Source: Deltaproteobacteria bacterium (GTDB lineage Bacteria > Bdellovibrionota_B > Oligoflexia > Oligoflexales > CAIYRB01). From it: 46,506 nt of DNA. Each line of letters begins with the position of its first letter. The stretch's first letter is position 1. The translations under genes were made by a program, and so were the position numbers. Where the stretch lies: assembly GCA_016874735.1 (NCBI GenBank), contig VGTI01000035.1, positions 1 through 46,506 of the forward strand, written 5' to 3'. The notes under the pieces were generated by a model that saw only the letters and a program-made list of their open reading frames with translations, did not search any database and was not told where the DNA came from. Below, piece after piece: positions 1 to 6,987 of the stretch.

Positions 1-562
1 TGGTTACTGTGGGAGATGCCCAGGCGAGTTTGCCCGTAGCATCTTTGGTCAGAAAGTACCCGCTACCCGAGGCGGCACCGACGGCGAGTGTGAGTTTACC
101 GTCGCTGCCAAACTTGATCGTCTGCTCATCGACAGGAATCCTGAGGGCGTAGGGTACGTAGGAAAACTTCTGCCTTGGATAGACCTTGCCGCCAGCGGTG
201 ATTTCGATAAATACCGGATCATCACCACCACCGCCAAACATCAGTGCTGCTTCTTCCGAACTAAACACCAGATCGATAATAAACAGGCCATTAATGAGCT
301 GCACAACCGGGAAGTCGATGGTCGGCCCCCGCTGGGTCCCCTCGATCCCCTCAGACCAGAACTTGGCCTCCATCGGCACCGTACCTTCAAGCGGTGCGCC
401 ATTGGGCTGCGTCAGGCGGCCGGAATAGCTCATCGTAATTGTCGTCGCCCAGGCGGTGACTGCCGAGAATGCGAGACTAAACAGAATCGCATGTACCGCA
501 ACTAGCAGGAATCTGCGTAGTGATACAGACCTTGTCAGTGATGTGGATAGTCTCGGTGTCAT
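1..562 (-). CDS. Fibre-like secreted surface protein, N-terminal part (runs off left edge)
   Basis: Partial gene of which about 187 N-terminal residues are visible; the 3' end lies outside the window. It starts with a basic segment and a long hydrophobic stretch ending near FSAVTAWA, a Sec signal peptide. The mature part opens with TITMSYSGRLTQPNGAPLEG and continues with a beta-rich module (KFWSEG, FIIDLVF, SYVPYALRIPVDEQTIKFG) ending in a Gly/Ser-rich stretch. I recognise this opening from large exported proteins of Bdellovibrio and Oligoflexus-type genomes that often go on into fibre or endosialidase-chaperone-like repeats, but that part is not visible, so the fibre assignment is inferred. 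ATG at 562 has AAGG seven bases upstream. A sigma28-like promoter lies at 647-673 on the same strand. No function is assigned beyond surface location. Confidence 0.7.
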   Translation of the reverse strand, partial: MTPRLSTSLTRSVSLRRFLLVAVHAILFSLAFSAVTAWATTITMSYSGRLTQPNGAPLEGTVPMEAKFWSEGIEGTQRGPTIDFPVVQLINGLFIIDLVFSSEEAALMFGGGGDDPVFIEITAGGKVYPRQKFSYVPYALRIPVDEQTIKFGSDGKLTLAVGAASGSGYFLTKDATGKLAWASPTVT

Positions 563-646
563 CAGGGTGCCTTCGGTCAAGGGTGCCGTAAGTCGCGACC
601 CATGGAGGGCTCTAACGATGCGAATCCTCCCCCCTGTTTGAAGGTC

Positions 647-673
647 ACATCGGTGCCCTGGGGCTAAACTTGA
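647..673 (-). promoter_or_regulatory. Sigma28 (FliA)-type promoter for the fibre-like gene
   Basis: Read on the minus strand this is TCAAGTTT, an 11-base spacer, then ACCGATGT. The enterobacterial sigma28 consensus is TAAAGTTT-N11-GCCGATAA, so the -35 matches 7 of 8 and the -10 keeps the CCGAT core at the right spacing. The start codon at 562 lies about 80 bases downstream. The opposite promoter at 834-860 shares the same -35 octamer. Confidence 0.6.
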
Positions 674-833
674 GGTTTTTTGTTAAGGACCCGATATTGA
701 TTGATATTTTTGGGAGACTTGGGTGGGCCTTAGGTGGGGGTGTCAAAAAGTTGGTCGAGGCGGTCTCCAGCCAGACATCGGCTATTCCCGGCGAACCCGC
801 CCTGCTGACCCTGCCAATGGCTAGTCCTTTAGG

Positions 834-860
834 TCAAGTTTCGCCCCTGTTAACCGATAC
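834..860 (+). promoter_or_regulatory. Sigma28 (FliA)-type promoter for the transglutaminase-like lipoprotein
   Basis: TCAAGTTT, 11-base spacer, ACCGATAC: seven of eight -35 positions and six of eight -10 positions of the sigma28 consensus, with exact spacing. Predicted transcription start near 868 gives a leader of about 45 bases containing the GGAGA ribosome site at 900-904. Confidence 0.65.
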
Positions 861-911
861 TTTACTGTGTGATACATCCATCAGCTCAGAGCCCAAACTG
901 GAGATAGTCCC

Positions 912-2216
912 GTGCCACGTTCTACTCTCAGGATCAGTTTAGGCATGTTAATCGGCCTCCTCGTTGCTGCGAGCCTTGCTTGTAAAGGCACGGCTTCGAG
1001 CAGCAGTAAAGAGGCGTGGGAATTTAGCCACGACCCAGGACCGCTGGCTGTTGATCCATCGAATCTTGCGCACCTAGATACGAGTATCGAGGACAGCGGT
1101 GCCGTATATGATCCTGATTTACTCAAGCAGTACTATAGCCGCCGCTTTGATGAATTGCCGCTCACTGGCCACCTAGACGCAGTTCCGTGGGCATCTACCT
1201 ACTGGCCATCGCTCGAGGGTGGCATTGCTGCACCGTGGAATCGGATGGACGCATCTGGCGATCAGAAAAAGGCACACACTAAGGATCTGCGGCGGCAGGC
1301 ACAGACTTTTAAAATATATTCCGAGAGCGAGATTCGTCTGATGTCTCCGCGCGAATTAGCTGCTCTCTCGCCGGCTCACAAGTACGAGATCTATATCGGC
1401 GACTTTAGTTTCCCCGGTGTTACTTGGGAAAGGCAACGCACTAGTATCGCTAGCGAGGAGTGGGAGGGTCTTTGCGACGGTTGGGCCTCTGCCGCTTTGA
1501 ATTTCCATGCTCCTAAGGCCGTCGTGCTGATCGGTAAGAGTGGTATCACTGTGCCTTTTGGAGCCTCCGATGTCGAGGCTCTACTAACTTACTATCAATC
1601 CAAAATTTACCGCGACAACAAGAAGACGCGCGCAAGCGCCACGTCTTGGCGCAAGGTTGCTGTCGGTGGACGCTGTCGCGAAGACCTAAATAAAACCTCC
1701 GAACAAGCAATAGCTAACGCCAGCGAATGCAAAGGTGTTAACGCAGGCTCGTTTCATATCATCCTAGGTAACCGCATTGGACTCAATAAAATGGGAGTGG
1801 TGATCGATGTGACACGAGGCAAAGAAGTGTGGAATCAGCCTGTATATAGCTACCGTTCCAAAATCCTTAAAAAACATGATCATGTTTACGCAAGTGCCGC
1901 TGCTGGCACACAAAAAATGATCGAAGTCGAAACCGAGATCCACTACACCCAGGAGAGTGACACCCATTGGCATAGTCTGGGTGCTCAAAACAAGGACTAT
2001 CTCGTCAAAGCGACCTACCGCTATGCACTGGAACTCAATAAAGATAACGAGATCATCGGCGGCGAATGGCTAAGCTGGGAGAGGCCGGATTACGTCGTGC
2101 ACCGCATGAAGCCGCCAGCTTTTGACGGTGCCATCGGCCATTGGGAGGCGATAGGCGAGATTTATGAAAAATCGCTACAGGTTGAGCAAGAACCGAAGAA
2201 TCCCGTCGGTCATTAG
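912..2216 (+). CDS. Transglutaminase-elicitor-like lipoprotein
   Basis: Exported lipoprotein of 434 residues resembling the Phytophthora GP42-type transglutaminase elicitor family (Pfam TGase_elicitor). The GTG start is chosen because GGAGA sits 7-8 bases upstream and the first residues give a basic n-region, hydrophobic core and lipobox SLAC (Cys24). Family-like blocks are WEGLCDGWASAAL (Cys188), VEALLTYYQ at about 221, SFHIILGN (His282) and VIDVTRGKEVWNQPV (Asp299). Cys188, His282 and Asp299 would form the papain-like triad of a transglutaminase, an enzyme that crosslinks or deamidates glutamine side chains. Expression from the sigma28-like promoter just upstream would place it in a motility or attack-phase regulon. 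Substrate unknown; a protease-like activity is possible. Confidence 0.75.
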   Translation: MPRSTLRISLGMLIGLLVAASLACKGTASSSSKEAWEFSHDPGPLAVDPSNLAHLDTSIEDSGAVYDPDLLKQYYSRRFDELPLTGHLDAVPWASTYWPSLEGGIAAPWNRMDASGDQKKAHTKDLRRQAQTFKIYSESEIRLMSPRELAALSPAHKYEIYIGDFSFPGVTWERQRTSIASEEWEGLCDGWASAALNFHAPKAVVLIGKSGITVPFGASDVEALLTYYQSKIYRDNKKTRASATSWRKVAVGGRCREDLNKTSEQAIANASECKGVNAGSFHIILGNRIGLNKMGVVIDVTRGKEVWNQPVYSYRSKILKKHDHVYASAAAGTQKMIEVETEIHYTQESDTHWHSLGAQNKDYLVKATYRYALELNKDNEIIGGEWLSWERPDYVVHRMKPPAFDGAIGHWEAIGEIYEKSLQVEQEPKNPVGH

Positions 2217-2396
2217 CCTGGGTCGAGACCCGTAGTTTAGCCCTTCAGTCTTGCCGCCTCTAGGTTCAGTTGTGAGCGCCTTAGTGTTTCAATTGCGTGC
2301 AAAACTGTTGCTACAATATGACACAATGGAGGCAGGTCTCAAGGCAGCCGATGAGTTTAAGCCCCCAAGAAGTCTGGGGTTATTAATCTCATGGGT

Positions 2397-2413
2397 CTGG
2401 CACACTCCTTGTA
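2397..2413 (+). promoter_or_regulatory. Possible sigma54 (-24/-12) promoter
   Basis: CTGGCAC, five bases, TTGTA. The GG of the -24 element and the G of the -12 element are ten bases apart as required, but the -12 GC is GT here. It sits about 75 bases before the OsmC-family start codon. A single-site match of this kind can occur by chance. Confidence 0.3.
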
Positions 2414-2486
2414 AAGAACAGGGAGGGAGCCGCGCTTATGTTCATACGGCGGCCCACAATTGAAACTAGTCTACGAAGGAACCATC

Positions 2487-2930
2487 ATGCATATTCAATG
2501 TTCTTGGAAGAACGGGATGCTTCTGTCAGCCACCAACGGCACGCATTCGGCGGCAATGGATGGCAAAAAGCCCTTCGGCGCCGAGACTGAACTCTCACCT
2601 AAAGAGCTAGTGGTGGCAGGACTGTGCGGCTGCACTGCTATGGATGTCATCGGCTTCATGAAAAAACACAAGCAGCAGTTTCAGTCCTTTGAAATTGACG
2701 CCAATGTGACGACGTCACAAGGTGGACACCCCTTTGTTTTCACCCAGGTTGATTTGACGTTCAAGATGAGCGGCCAAGTGGATGCGAGCATATTGCTAGA
2801 GGCGGTTAAGCTATCGCAGACCAAATATTGCGGTGTCAGCGCCATGCTTTCAAAGGCTGTGCCGATCAACTATTCAGTGATTCTCAATGGTGAAAACGTC
2901 GGCTCGGGCATGGCTCAATTTCAGAGCTAA
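2487..2930 (+). CDS. OsmC/YhfA-family thiol protein
   Basis: Protein of 147 residues of the OsmC/Ohr superfamily, small cytoplasmic proteins that reduce organic hydroperoxides or related electrophiles through two cysteines. The central helix block SPKELVVAGLCGCTAMDV carries Cys49 (with an extra Cys47), and LSQTKYCGVSAML carries the second Cys115. The spacing and the GCTAMDV form resemble the YhfA/OsmC branch more than Ohr. The frame is open from a TTG at 2460, but ATG 2487 is preferred: AGGA lies six bases upstream and the protein then starts at the usual first beta strand. A weak sigma54-like site precedes it. The small zinc-ribbon gene follows after 37 bp, so the two may be cotranscribed. 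Confidence 0.85.
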   Translation: MHIQCSWKNGMLLSATNGTHSAAMDGKKPFGAETELSPKELVVAGLCGCTAMDVIGFMKKHKQQFQSFEIDANVTTSQGGHPFVFTQVDLTFKMSGQVDASILLEAVKLSQTKYCGVSAMLSKAVPINYSVILNGENVGSGMAQFQS

Positions 2931-2967
2931 TGCCGCAATACGAACCTACGAAAGGTGAAGGTGGGTC

Positions 2968-3129
2968 ATGTGCATCAGAGTAGAGTGTCCTAAGTGCCGG
3001 AAACCTACATATGCAGGATGCGGGATGCATATTGAGCAAGTTTTGCGCGATGTGCCGAAAGATGCTAGATGCAAATGCTCTAGTCAGTCGAAGGATACTG
3101 AAAAATCAAAAGGTAGCATCTTGCCCTAG
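2968..3129 (+). CDS. Small zinc-ribbon protein (53 residues)
   Basis: Short gene with ATG at 2968 preceded by AGGTG-rich sequence. The product has six cysteines: MCIRVECPKCRK, then YAGCGMHIEQVL, then DVPKDARCKC, followed by a short polar tail. This arrangement (a CPxC knuckle, a GCGxHI turn, and a final RCxC pair about 15 residues later) matches a widespread family of tiny zinc-ribbon proteins known in plants, fungi and bacteria, whose role is not established. The cysteine and histidine positions are the only evidence for metal binding. It follows the OsmC-family gene by 37 bp and converges on the lipoprotein gene ending at 3164. Confidence 0.75.
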   Translation: MCIRVECPKCRKPTYAGCGMHIEQVLRDVPKDARCKCSSQSKDTEKSKGSILP

Positions 3130-3163
3130 TATGCGTCACTGACACGACAGGCAGTCAAAATGA

Positions 3164-4273
3164 TCATTGATCACAAAACGCAAACTTTCGACCAATGTTG
3201 AGTTTTGCAGCCAAGGTATTACCAAGTCGACCTTTGCACAGCCCAGATTTTAGTACGTCTTGCGGCGTTTGGGGTGCATCGTCGGCACGATAAGGCGTTG
3301 CCGTCTGAAACCAGCCACAGTAGAGGAGGCCTTTTGGGGATGCCTTATTTAACACCTCTGCGTAACAGCTATAGTCTTTCTCGCCTGGTTTGCAGCTCCT
3401 GGCAATCAGGTACTGCAATGACTTGGCATCCGGACCACCGAAGAGATCCGCCAACGGATCGCTACCGGGTTTTCGTGATGTAGTGCTGGTGCTTGTCTCT
3501 TCGGTATACGAAATTTCGCGCAAATAAATTACGGTTTTGATGTTCTCGTATTCAGTAGCTAAAATCGGTTCTTCGAGAGCAGGGGAAGTGAAGCGAAAAC
3601 CTCCTTCGGGTCGCGCTACTTTGGCAAAAGTAACCTCCTCCGTGGCAATGGCGGTTTTTTGGCGATAAACCTCGCCTGTTCCCAAATCCACGCAGCTCGG
3701 TGCGAGTCGATTGATAGCCTTAAATATCAGCTTATCACTCGCGACAGTCTCCAACTCGATTGTTGGGCCATTCGCAGAAATTTCGTGTCTGAAAATAGTT
3801 TTTACTGCCTTAACCTTAAACTTCACCTCGGCCGTGCGACCCGCAGCGTCTTTGGCATTTACGGTGATTTCGTGTTCGCCCTCACCCGGGTCGTAGACGT
3901 TTCCCGTATTAACAGAAGGATCGAAGTGCAAATAAAATTCTGTCGGTATCTTACCATCGTTCATCCAAGCTTCGTCTTCCGAATCCTTCGGGCCATCTAC
4001 CTTTCCGTTGGATGATAGGTATTCAAACCGAACAGGATGCGCTGCGTTTTGCAACTTGAATGGAACTGTTAGCGATGGCAACGTGAAGTTGGAGAGAGAA
4101 GATACGTCTAAGACTTGGTCCTTGATTGGTTCAATGGCGAACGGTCCCAAACTTGCAGACGAGCTTTGCACTGACGATGGCCGATCTTTCGGTCCGCAGG
4201 CCCAAACCCCGGTGCTCACGCCTAGAGTGCAAATGAGCCCAAATAACTTTCCATTTCCGGAAGATGAAATCAT
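3164..4273 (-). CDS. Ig-like putative lipoprotein
   Basis: Exported protein of 369 residues of unknown function. The N-terminus has a hydrophobic segment ending in GVWAC (Cys26), a lipobox with an unusual Trp at -2, so lipidation is likely but not certain. Residues about 45-155 look like a cadherin/Ig-type beta-sandwich (FTLPSLTVPFKLQ, GEGEHEITVNAKDAAGRTAEVKFKV), the form of bacterial PKD/Big repeats. The rest, with several cysteines (SCVDLG, RSCKPGEKDYSCYAE, YCGWF), matches nothing I know. ATG 4273 has AGAGG nine bases upstream and a near-consensus sigma28 promoter at 4310-4337. It is followed by no gene on the same strand. Confidence 0.7.
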   Translation of the reverse strand: MISSSGNGKLFGLICTLGVSTGVWACGPKDRPSSVQSSSASLGPFAIEPIKDQVLDVSSLSNFTLPSLTVPFKLQNAAHPVRFEYLSSNGKVDGPKDSEDEAWMNDGKIPTEFYLHFDPSVNTGNVYDPGEGEHEITVNAKDAAGRTAEVKFKVKAVKTIFRHEISANGPTIELETVASDKLIFKAINRLAPSCVDLGTGEVYRQKTAIATEEVTFAKVARPEGGFRFTSPALEEPILATEYENIKTVIYLREISYTEETSTSTTSRKPGSDPLADLFGGPDAKSLQYLIARSCKPGEKDYSCYAEVLNKASPKGLLYCGWFQTATPYRADDAPQTPQDVLKSGLCKGRLGNTLAAKLNIGRKFAFCDQ

Positions 4274-4309
4274 TGGTTCTAACCTCTAAAGCTTTTTTTC
4301 TGGCCCCAT

Positions 4310-4337
4310 ATATCGGCATTTAGAGGGAAAAACTTTA
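4310..4337 (-). promoter_or_regulatory. Sigma28 (FliA)-type promoter for the Ig-like lipoprotein
   Basis: On the minus strand: TAAAGTTT (8 of 8 with the consensus), a 12-base spacer, then GCCGATAT (7 of 8). Spacing is one base longer than the commonest 11. Predicted start near 4302 gives a leader of about 30 bases that contains the AGAGG ribosome site. This is the best sigma28 match in the window. Confidence 0.65.
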
Positions 4338-4428
4338 GCTTATTGTGATAAGTACCCAGCCTGATTGGTACCAGACGACGGTGACTCTATCCATGCCTGC
4401 CATAGCTAGTTATTAAAATAGCAGGCTG

Positions 4429-5064
4429 TCAGCCGAGATTATTGGTCGGGTCGTTGTCTTTCTTCGAAAATGGGAATTCAGTCCCATTAACGAGCTTAAG
4501 CCCATAACTTGGATACAGGCCTGCTTTTATATCTGCTATGAATTCCGCTCTACTTAGAACTTTTGAGGTTTTGAAGTCGAAAAAATATTCGTTGGCACCG
4601 TTCTCATTCCTCTTAAGAGCAATCACCGAATGATCGCCTTCGGGTTTCGGTGGAACGTTTTCAGTAAATTTCCGGGGATCATCCAGGCTGATAATCAGTT
4701 CATTTTTCTGGAGAGCCTTTTGTACGAGTTCAGCCAGCTTGATCCTGTTTTTAGTTTGTAAGCCAAGTTTTCGTCCGACGCTATTGTTCCATAGGTCCAT
4801 GTTGGCGCCACCAGCAGGCGATCCGATAGAACTGAGTTCATTTAGCCAACCGAGAATATTTGCCGTCTTCTCTCCAAATTCCTGCGTGAAGACTCCGCTG
4901 ACATAAGCGTGACGAAATGCATCTACATCATTGTCTGCGAATCCTGGTGCAAATTCATTGAACGATCCATCGGGGTTTTTGGGGAGATTTCTGATATGCT
5001 TATCAAAATATTGATACCCTTCGTCTTTCGCTTCATCTCTCAAATTTGGTGGCCACCACCTCAT
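4429..5064 (-). CDS. DUF6973-like protein, candidate effector
   Basis: Protein of 211 residues with no signal peptide. It contains a conserved-looking core: DVDAFRHAYVSG (His52), a helix, then NMDLWNNSVGR at 88-98. This DAFRHA...MDLxNNxxGR pattern resembles the DUF6973 family, which I recall often at the C-terminus of polymorphic toxins and secreted proteins; no activity is established. The start overlaps the stop of the preceding membrane-protein gene by four bases (ATGA), so the two are translationally coupled. Both genes are clearly richer in A/T than their neighbours, hinting at transfer. A toxin with its membrane immunity protein is one reading; the evidence for that is only arrangement and composition. 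Confidence 0.55.
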   Translation of the reverse strand: MRWWPPNLRDEAKDEGYQYFDKHIRNLPKNPDGSFNEFAPGFADNDVDAFRHAYVSGVFTQEFGEKTANILGWLNELSSIGSPAGGANMDLWNNSVGRKLGLQTKNRIKLAELVQKALQKNELIISLDDPRKFTENVPPKPEGDHSVIALKRNENGANEYFFDFKTSKVLSRAEFIADIKAGLYPSYGLKLVNGTEFPFSKKDNDPTNNLG

Positions 5065-5453
5065 GTGCTTGCCTCTACCTCACTGTAGACGGTCATGTAT
5101 GACCAAAACACAACTAAAAAAGCTACCCACCCCATCAAACTAAATGGAAATCCAACAAGTGGTGTAGACATCAAAAGCGATGGCAAAAGCATAATGTACA
5201 GTAATTGCTTATGTCGAACTCCCCATGTGGTCGTCGTTAACCAAAGTCCGAGGACATACAGTGCAAAAACTTTTGGCACCATCGTGACTACAGTTCTGAA
5301 AGCATGGCGGTTGTAAACGTCAGAATCTGTAGAAAACAGAAACCATTTATAGGTGAGATAGATGCAAAAAAACCTTGCTACCCAAGTGTGGGCAATTTTC
5401 AAAACTCCGGACCTCAAGTAATGTTGGTCCACTCTTTTAAGGCGTAGTTTCAT
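5061..5453 (-). CDS. Small integral membrane protein coupled to the DUF6973-like gene
   Basis: Protein of 130 residues with about four hydrophobic segments (VARFFCIYLTYKWFLF; VFALYVLGLWL; LLYIMLLPSLLM; WVAFLVVFWSYM) separated by short basic loops and no recognisable family motif. Its stop codon overlaps the next start (ATGA at 5061-5064), which predicts coordinated synthesis with the DUF6973-like protein. It begins nine bases after the ferredoxin stop, so it could also be the tail of the beta-oxidation operon, although its lower G+C content suggests separate ancestry. No strong ribosome site precedes the ATG. Function unknown; an immunity or anchoring partner is inferred from position only. 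Confidence 0.6.
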   Translation of the reverse strand: MKLRLKRVDQHYLRSGVLKIAHTWVARFFCIYLTYKWFLFSTDSDVYNRHAFRTVVTMVPKVFALYVLGLWLTTTTWGVRHKQLLYIMLLPSLLMSTPLVGFPFSLMGWVAFLVVFWSYMTVYSEVEAST

Positions 5454-5462
5454 GGATAAGAC

Positions 5463-5759
5463 TCAACCCGGCCCGTAATCATCCACCTCAACCGTCACAT
5501 CGCCGAGTACGCGGCACTGACATGCTAGGCGCTCATCGGGTGCGGCGCGCATGGCGGTGAGAAAATCGCGCTCACCAGTGGTCGGGGGCGAGAGGTGCTC
5601 CGGATGCTCTGTGACGCGGATAACGCAAATCCCGCAGTCGGCAGCCCGGCAGTCAAATTCAATCGGCGTCGGTGCCGCTGCGGCAAGGGCCTGGAAGCCA
5701 AGCCCGCGCCGCAGCTTATGGACACGCTCGTCGCCTTGGTGGCGGATCGTCACCGCCAC
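5463..5759 (-). CDS. 2Fe-2S ferredoxin (plant type)
   Basis: Electron carrier of 98 residues with the plant-type [2Fe-2S] ligand pattern: Cys37, Cys42 and Cys45 in FDCRAADCGICVIRV, and the fourth ligand Cys80 in RLACQC (Cys82 is extra). Length is normal for the family. The GTG at 5759 is the only suitable start after the fadA stop 20 bp upstream. It is the third gene of a fadN-fadA-ferredoxin series, which suggests, without proof, that it carries electrons in a reaction linked to fatty-acid breakdown. No acyl-CoA dehydrogenase or reductase partner is in the window. Confidence 0.85.
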   Translation of the reverse strand: MAVTIRHQGDERVHKLRRGLGFQALAAAAPTPIEFDCRAADCGICVIRVTEHPEHLSPPTTGERDFLTAMRAAPDERLACQCRVLGDVTVEVDDYGPG

Positions 5760-5779
5760 CTGTCTCTTGTCATCTGTCG

Positions 5780-6955
5780 TTACAATAACTCAAACACTCC
5801 GGCGGCACCCATACCGGTACCGATACACATGGTGACCATGCCCCACTTCTGCTTGTCACGTTTCATGCCATGCAGCAGCGTCGCCGTCAACTTAGCACCG
5901 GTAGCGCCGAGTGGGTGACCGAGCGCGATCGCCCCTCCAGTGGGGTTGATCTTGGCGGGATCAAGCCCGAGGGAGCGAATGACGGCCAGCGACTGAGCGG
6001 CAAAGGCTTCGTTGAGTTCGATACGGTCAATCTTGTCGGCCGTGATGCCAGCCTTTTTCAAGGCGCGTGGAATCGCCTCGACGGGACCGATACCCATGAT
6101 GCGCGGCGGCACCCCAGCGACGGAGTAGCCAGCAAAGCGGGCGATGGGCTTGAGGTTGTGCTTCCGCACAAACTCCTCGGAACACACCAGTGCCATCGCC
6201 GCGCCGTCGGACATCTGCGAGCTGTTGCCAGCCGTGACGCTGCCGCCTTGAAGGAATGCGGGCTTCAGTTTACCAAGCGCTGCGATCGTGCTGTCCTGGC
6301 GTGGACCTTCGTCTGCAGCAACCAGGCCCTCTTCAATCTTGATCTTACCCTCAGGGCCTGGACTGCGATAGGTCACCTTGATTGGCACCGTCTCGTCCTT
6401 GAAGAGCCCCTTCTCGAGGGCCGCGACGGCCTTCATGTGCGAATCAAACGAGAACTGATCTTGATCAGCTCTGGTGACGCCGTAGTCCTTGGCGACGTTT
6501 TCCGCCGTAAGACCCATACCTAGGTAAAAATCTGGATGATGATCGTTGATGGTGCGGCTGCCTACTGGCTTAAAGCCCATCATCGGTACCATAGTCATGG
6601 ACTCTGTACCACCAGCCAACACACAGTCAGCATCCCCTGCCCGCACCTGCGACGCCGCCATGGCGATCGTCTGGAGGCCCGAGGAACAGAAGCGGTTAAC
6701 GGTGACACCAGGGACCGACTCCGGTAGACCGGCGAGCAGCAGCGCAAAGCGTGCCACATTCATGCCTTGGTCGCCCTCGGGCATGGCGCAGCCGATGATC
6801 ACATCTTCGATCAACTTCGGATCGACACCACTATGACTGACAACAGCACGGATCACATCAGCGGCCAGATCATCAGGACGCTTGGTGCGTAAACCACCGC
6901 GGCCGGCCTTGCCGACTGGAGAACGCAGCGGGGAGACGATATATGCGGATTTCAT
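5780..6955 (-). CDS. fadA: Acetyl-CoA C-acyltransferase (3-ketoacyl-CoA thiolase)
   Basis: Thiolase of 391 residues, full length, that cleaves 3-ketoacyl-CoA with CoA to acetyl-CoA and a shortened acyl-CoA, the last step of beta-oxidation. Catalytic residues are visible: Cys90 in VNRFCSSGLQ, the NEAFAAQ block, His347 in GGAIALGHPLGATG and Cys377 in MCIGTGMG. ATG 6955 has GGAGGA upstream. It lies 32 bp after fadN, which supplies the two previous steps, so the pair forms the trifunctional set. A biosynthetic acetoacetyl-CoA thiolase role is possible, notably because the mevalonate operon in this window lacks one, but the pairing with fadN favours beta-oxidation. Confidence 0.93.
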   Translation of the reverse strand: MKSAYIVSPLRSPVGKAGRGGLRTKRPDDLAADVIRAVVSHSGVDPKLIEDVIIGCAMPEGDQGMNVARFALLLAGLPESVPGVTVNRFCSSGLQTIAMAASQVRAGDADCVLAGGTESMTMVPMMGFKPVGSRTINDHHPDFYLGMGLTAENVAKDYGVTRADQDQFSFDSHMKAVAALEKGLFKDETVPIKVTYRSPGPEGKIKIEEGLVAADEGPRQDSTIAALGKLKPAFLQGGSVTAGNSSQMSDGAAMALVCSEEFVRKHNLKPIARFAGYSVAGVPPRIMGIGPVEAIPRALKKAGITADKIDRIELNEAFAAQSLAVIRSLGLDPAKINPTGGAIALGHPLGATGAKLTATLLHGMKRDKQKWGMVTMCIGTGMGAAGVFELL

Positions 6956-6987
6956 CGAAATATTCCTCCGGTTCGCTTGGCGATGGT

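Larger units (their letters stand above)
563..911. other. Divergent intergenic region with two facing promoters
   Basis: No credible gene lies here; the open frames lack a ribosome site and family resemblance. The stretch separates the minus-strand fibre-like gene from the plus-strand transglutaminase-like gene. It holds two sigma28-type promoters of near-identical sequence, one per direction (647-673 minus, 834-860 plus). The 160 bp between the two promoters shows nothing else I can name. Confidence 0.7.

Noticed and set aside
670-942. Open frame of 90 codons in the divergent gap
   Set aside because: No ribosome site, overlaps the sigma28-type promoter and the true start of the lipoprotein gene, and shows no family resemblance.
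2217-2240. Small inverted repeat GGGTCGAGACCC after the transglutaminase-like gene
   Set aside because: Stem of only four or five pairs with a tiny loop and no T-run, so not a convincing terminator.
2251-2463. Open frame of 70 codons before the OsmC-family gene
   Set aside because: No coding-like composition or ribosome site; it runs across the candidate promoter and ends inside the leader of the next gene.
4380-4428. Inverted repeat GCCTGC...GCAGGC after the DUF6973-like gene
   Set aside because: Six pairs with a loop near 20 bases and no T-run on the relevant strand.
5870-6523. Long plus-strand frame of 217 codons opposite fadA
   Set aside because: Antisense shadow of a well-conserved gene in G+C-rich DNA; the protein has no recognisable pattern.
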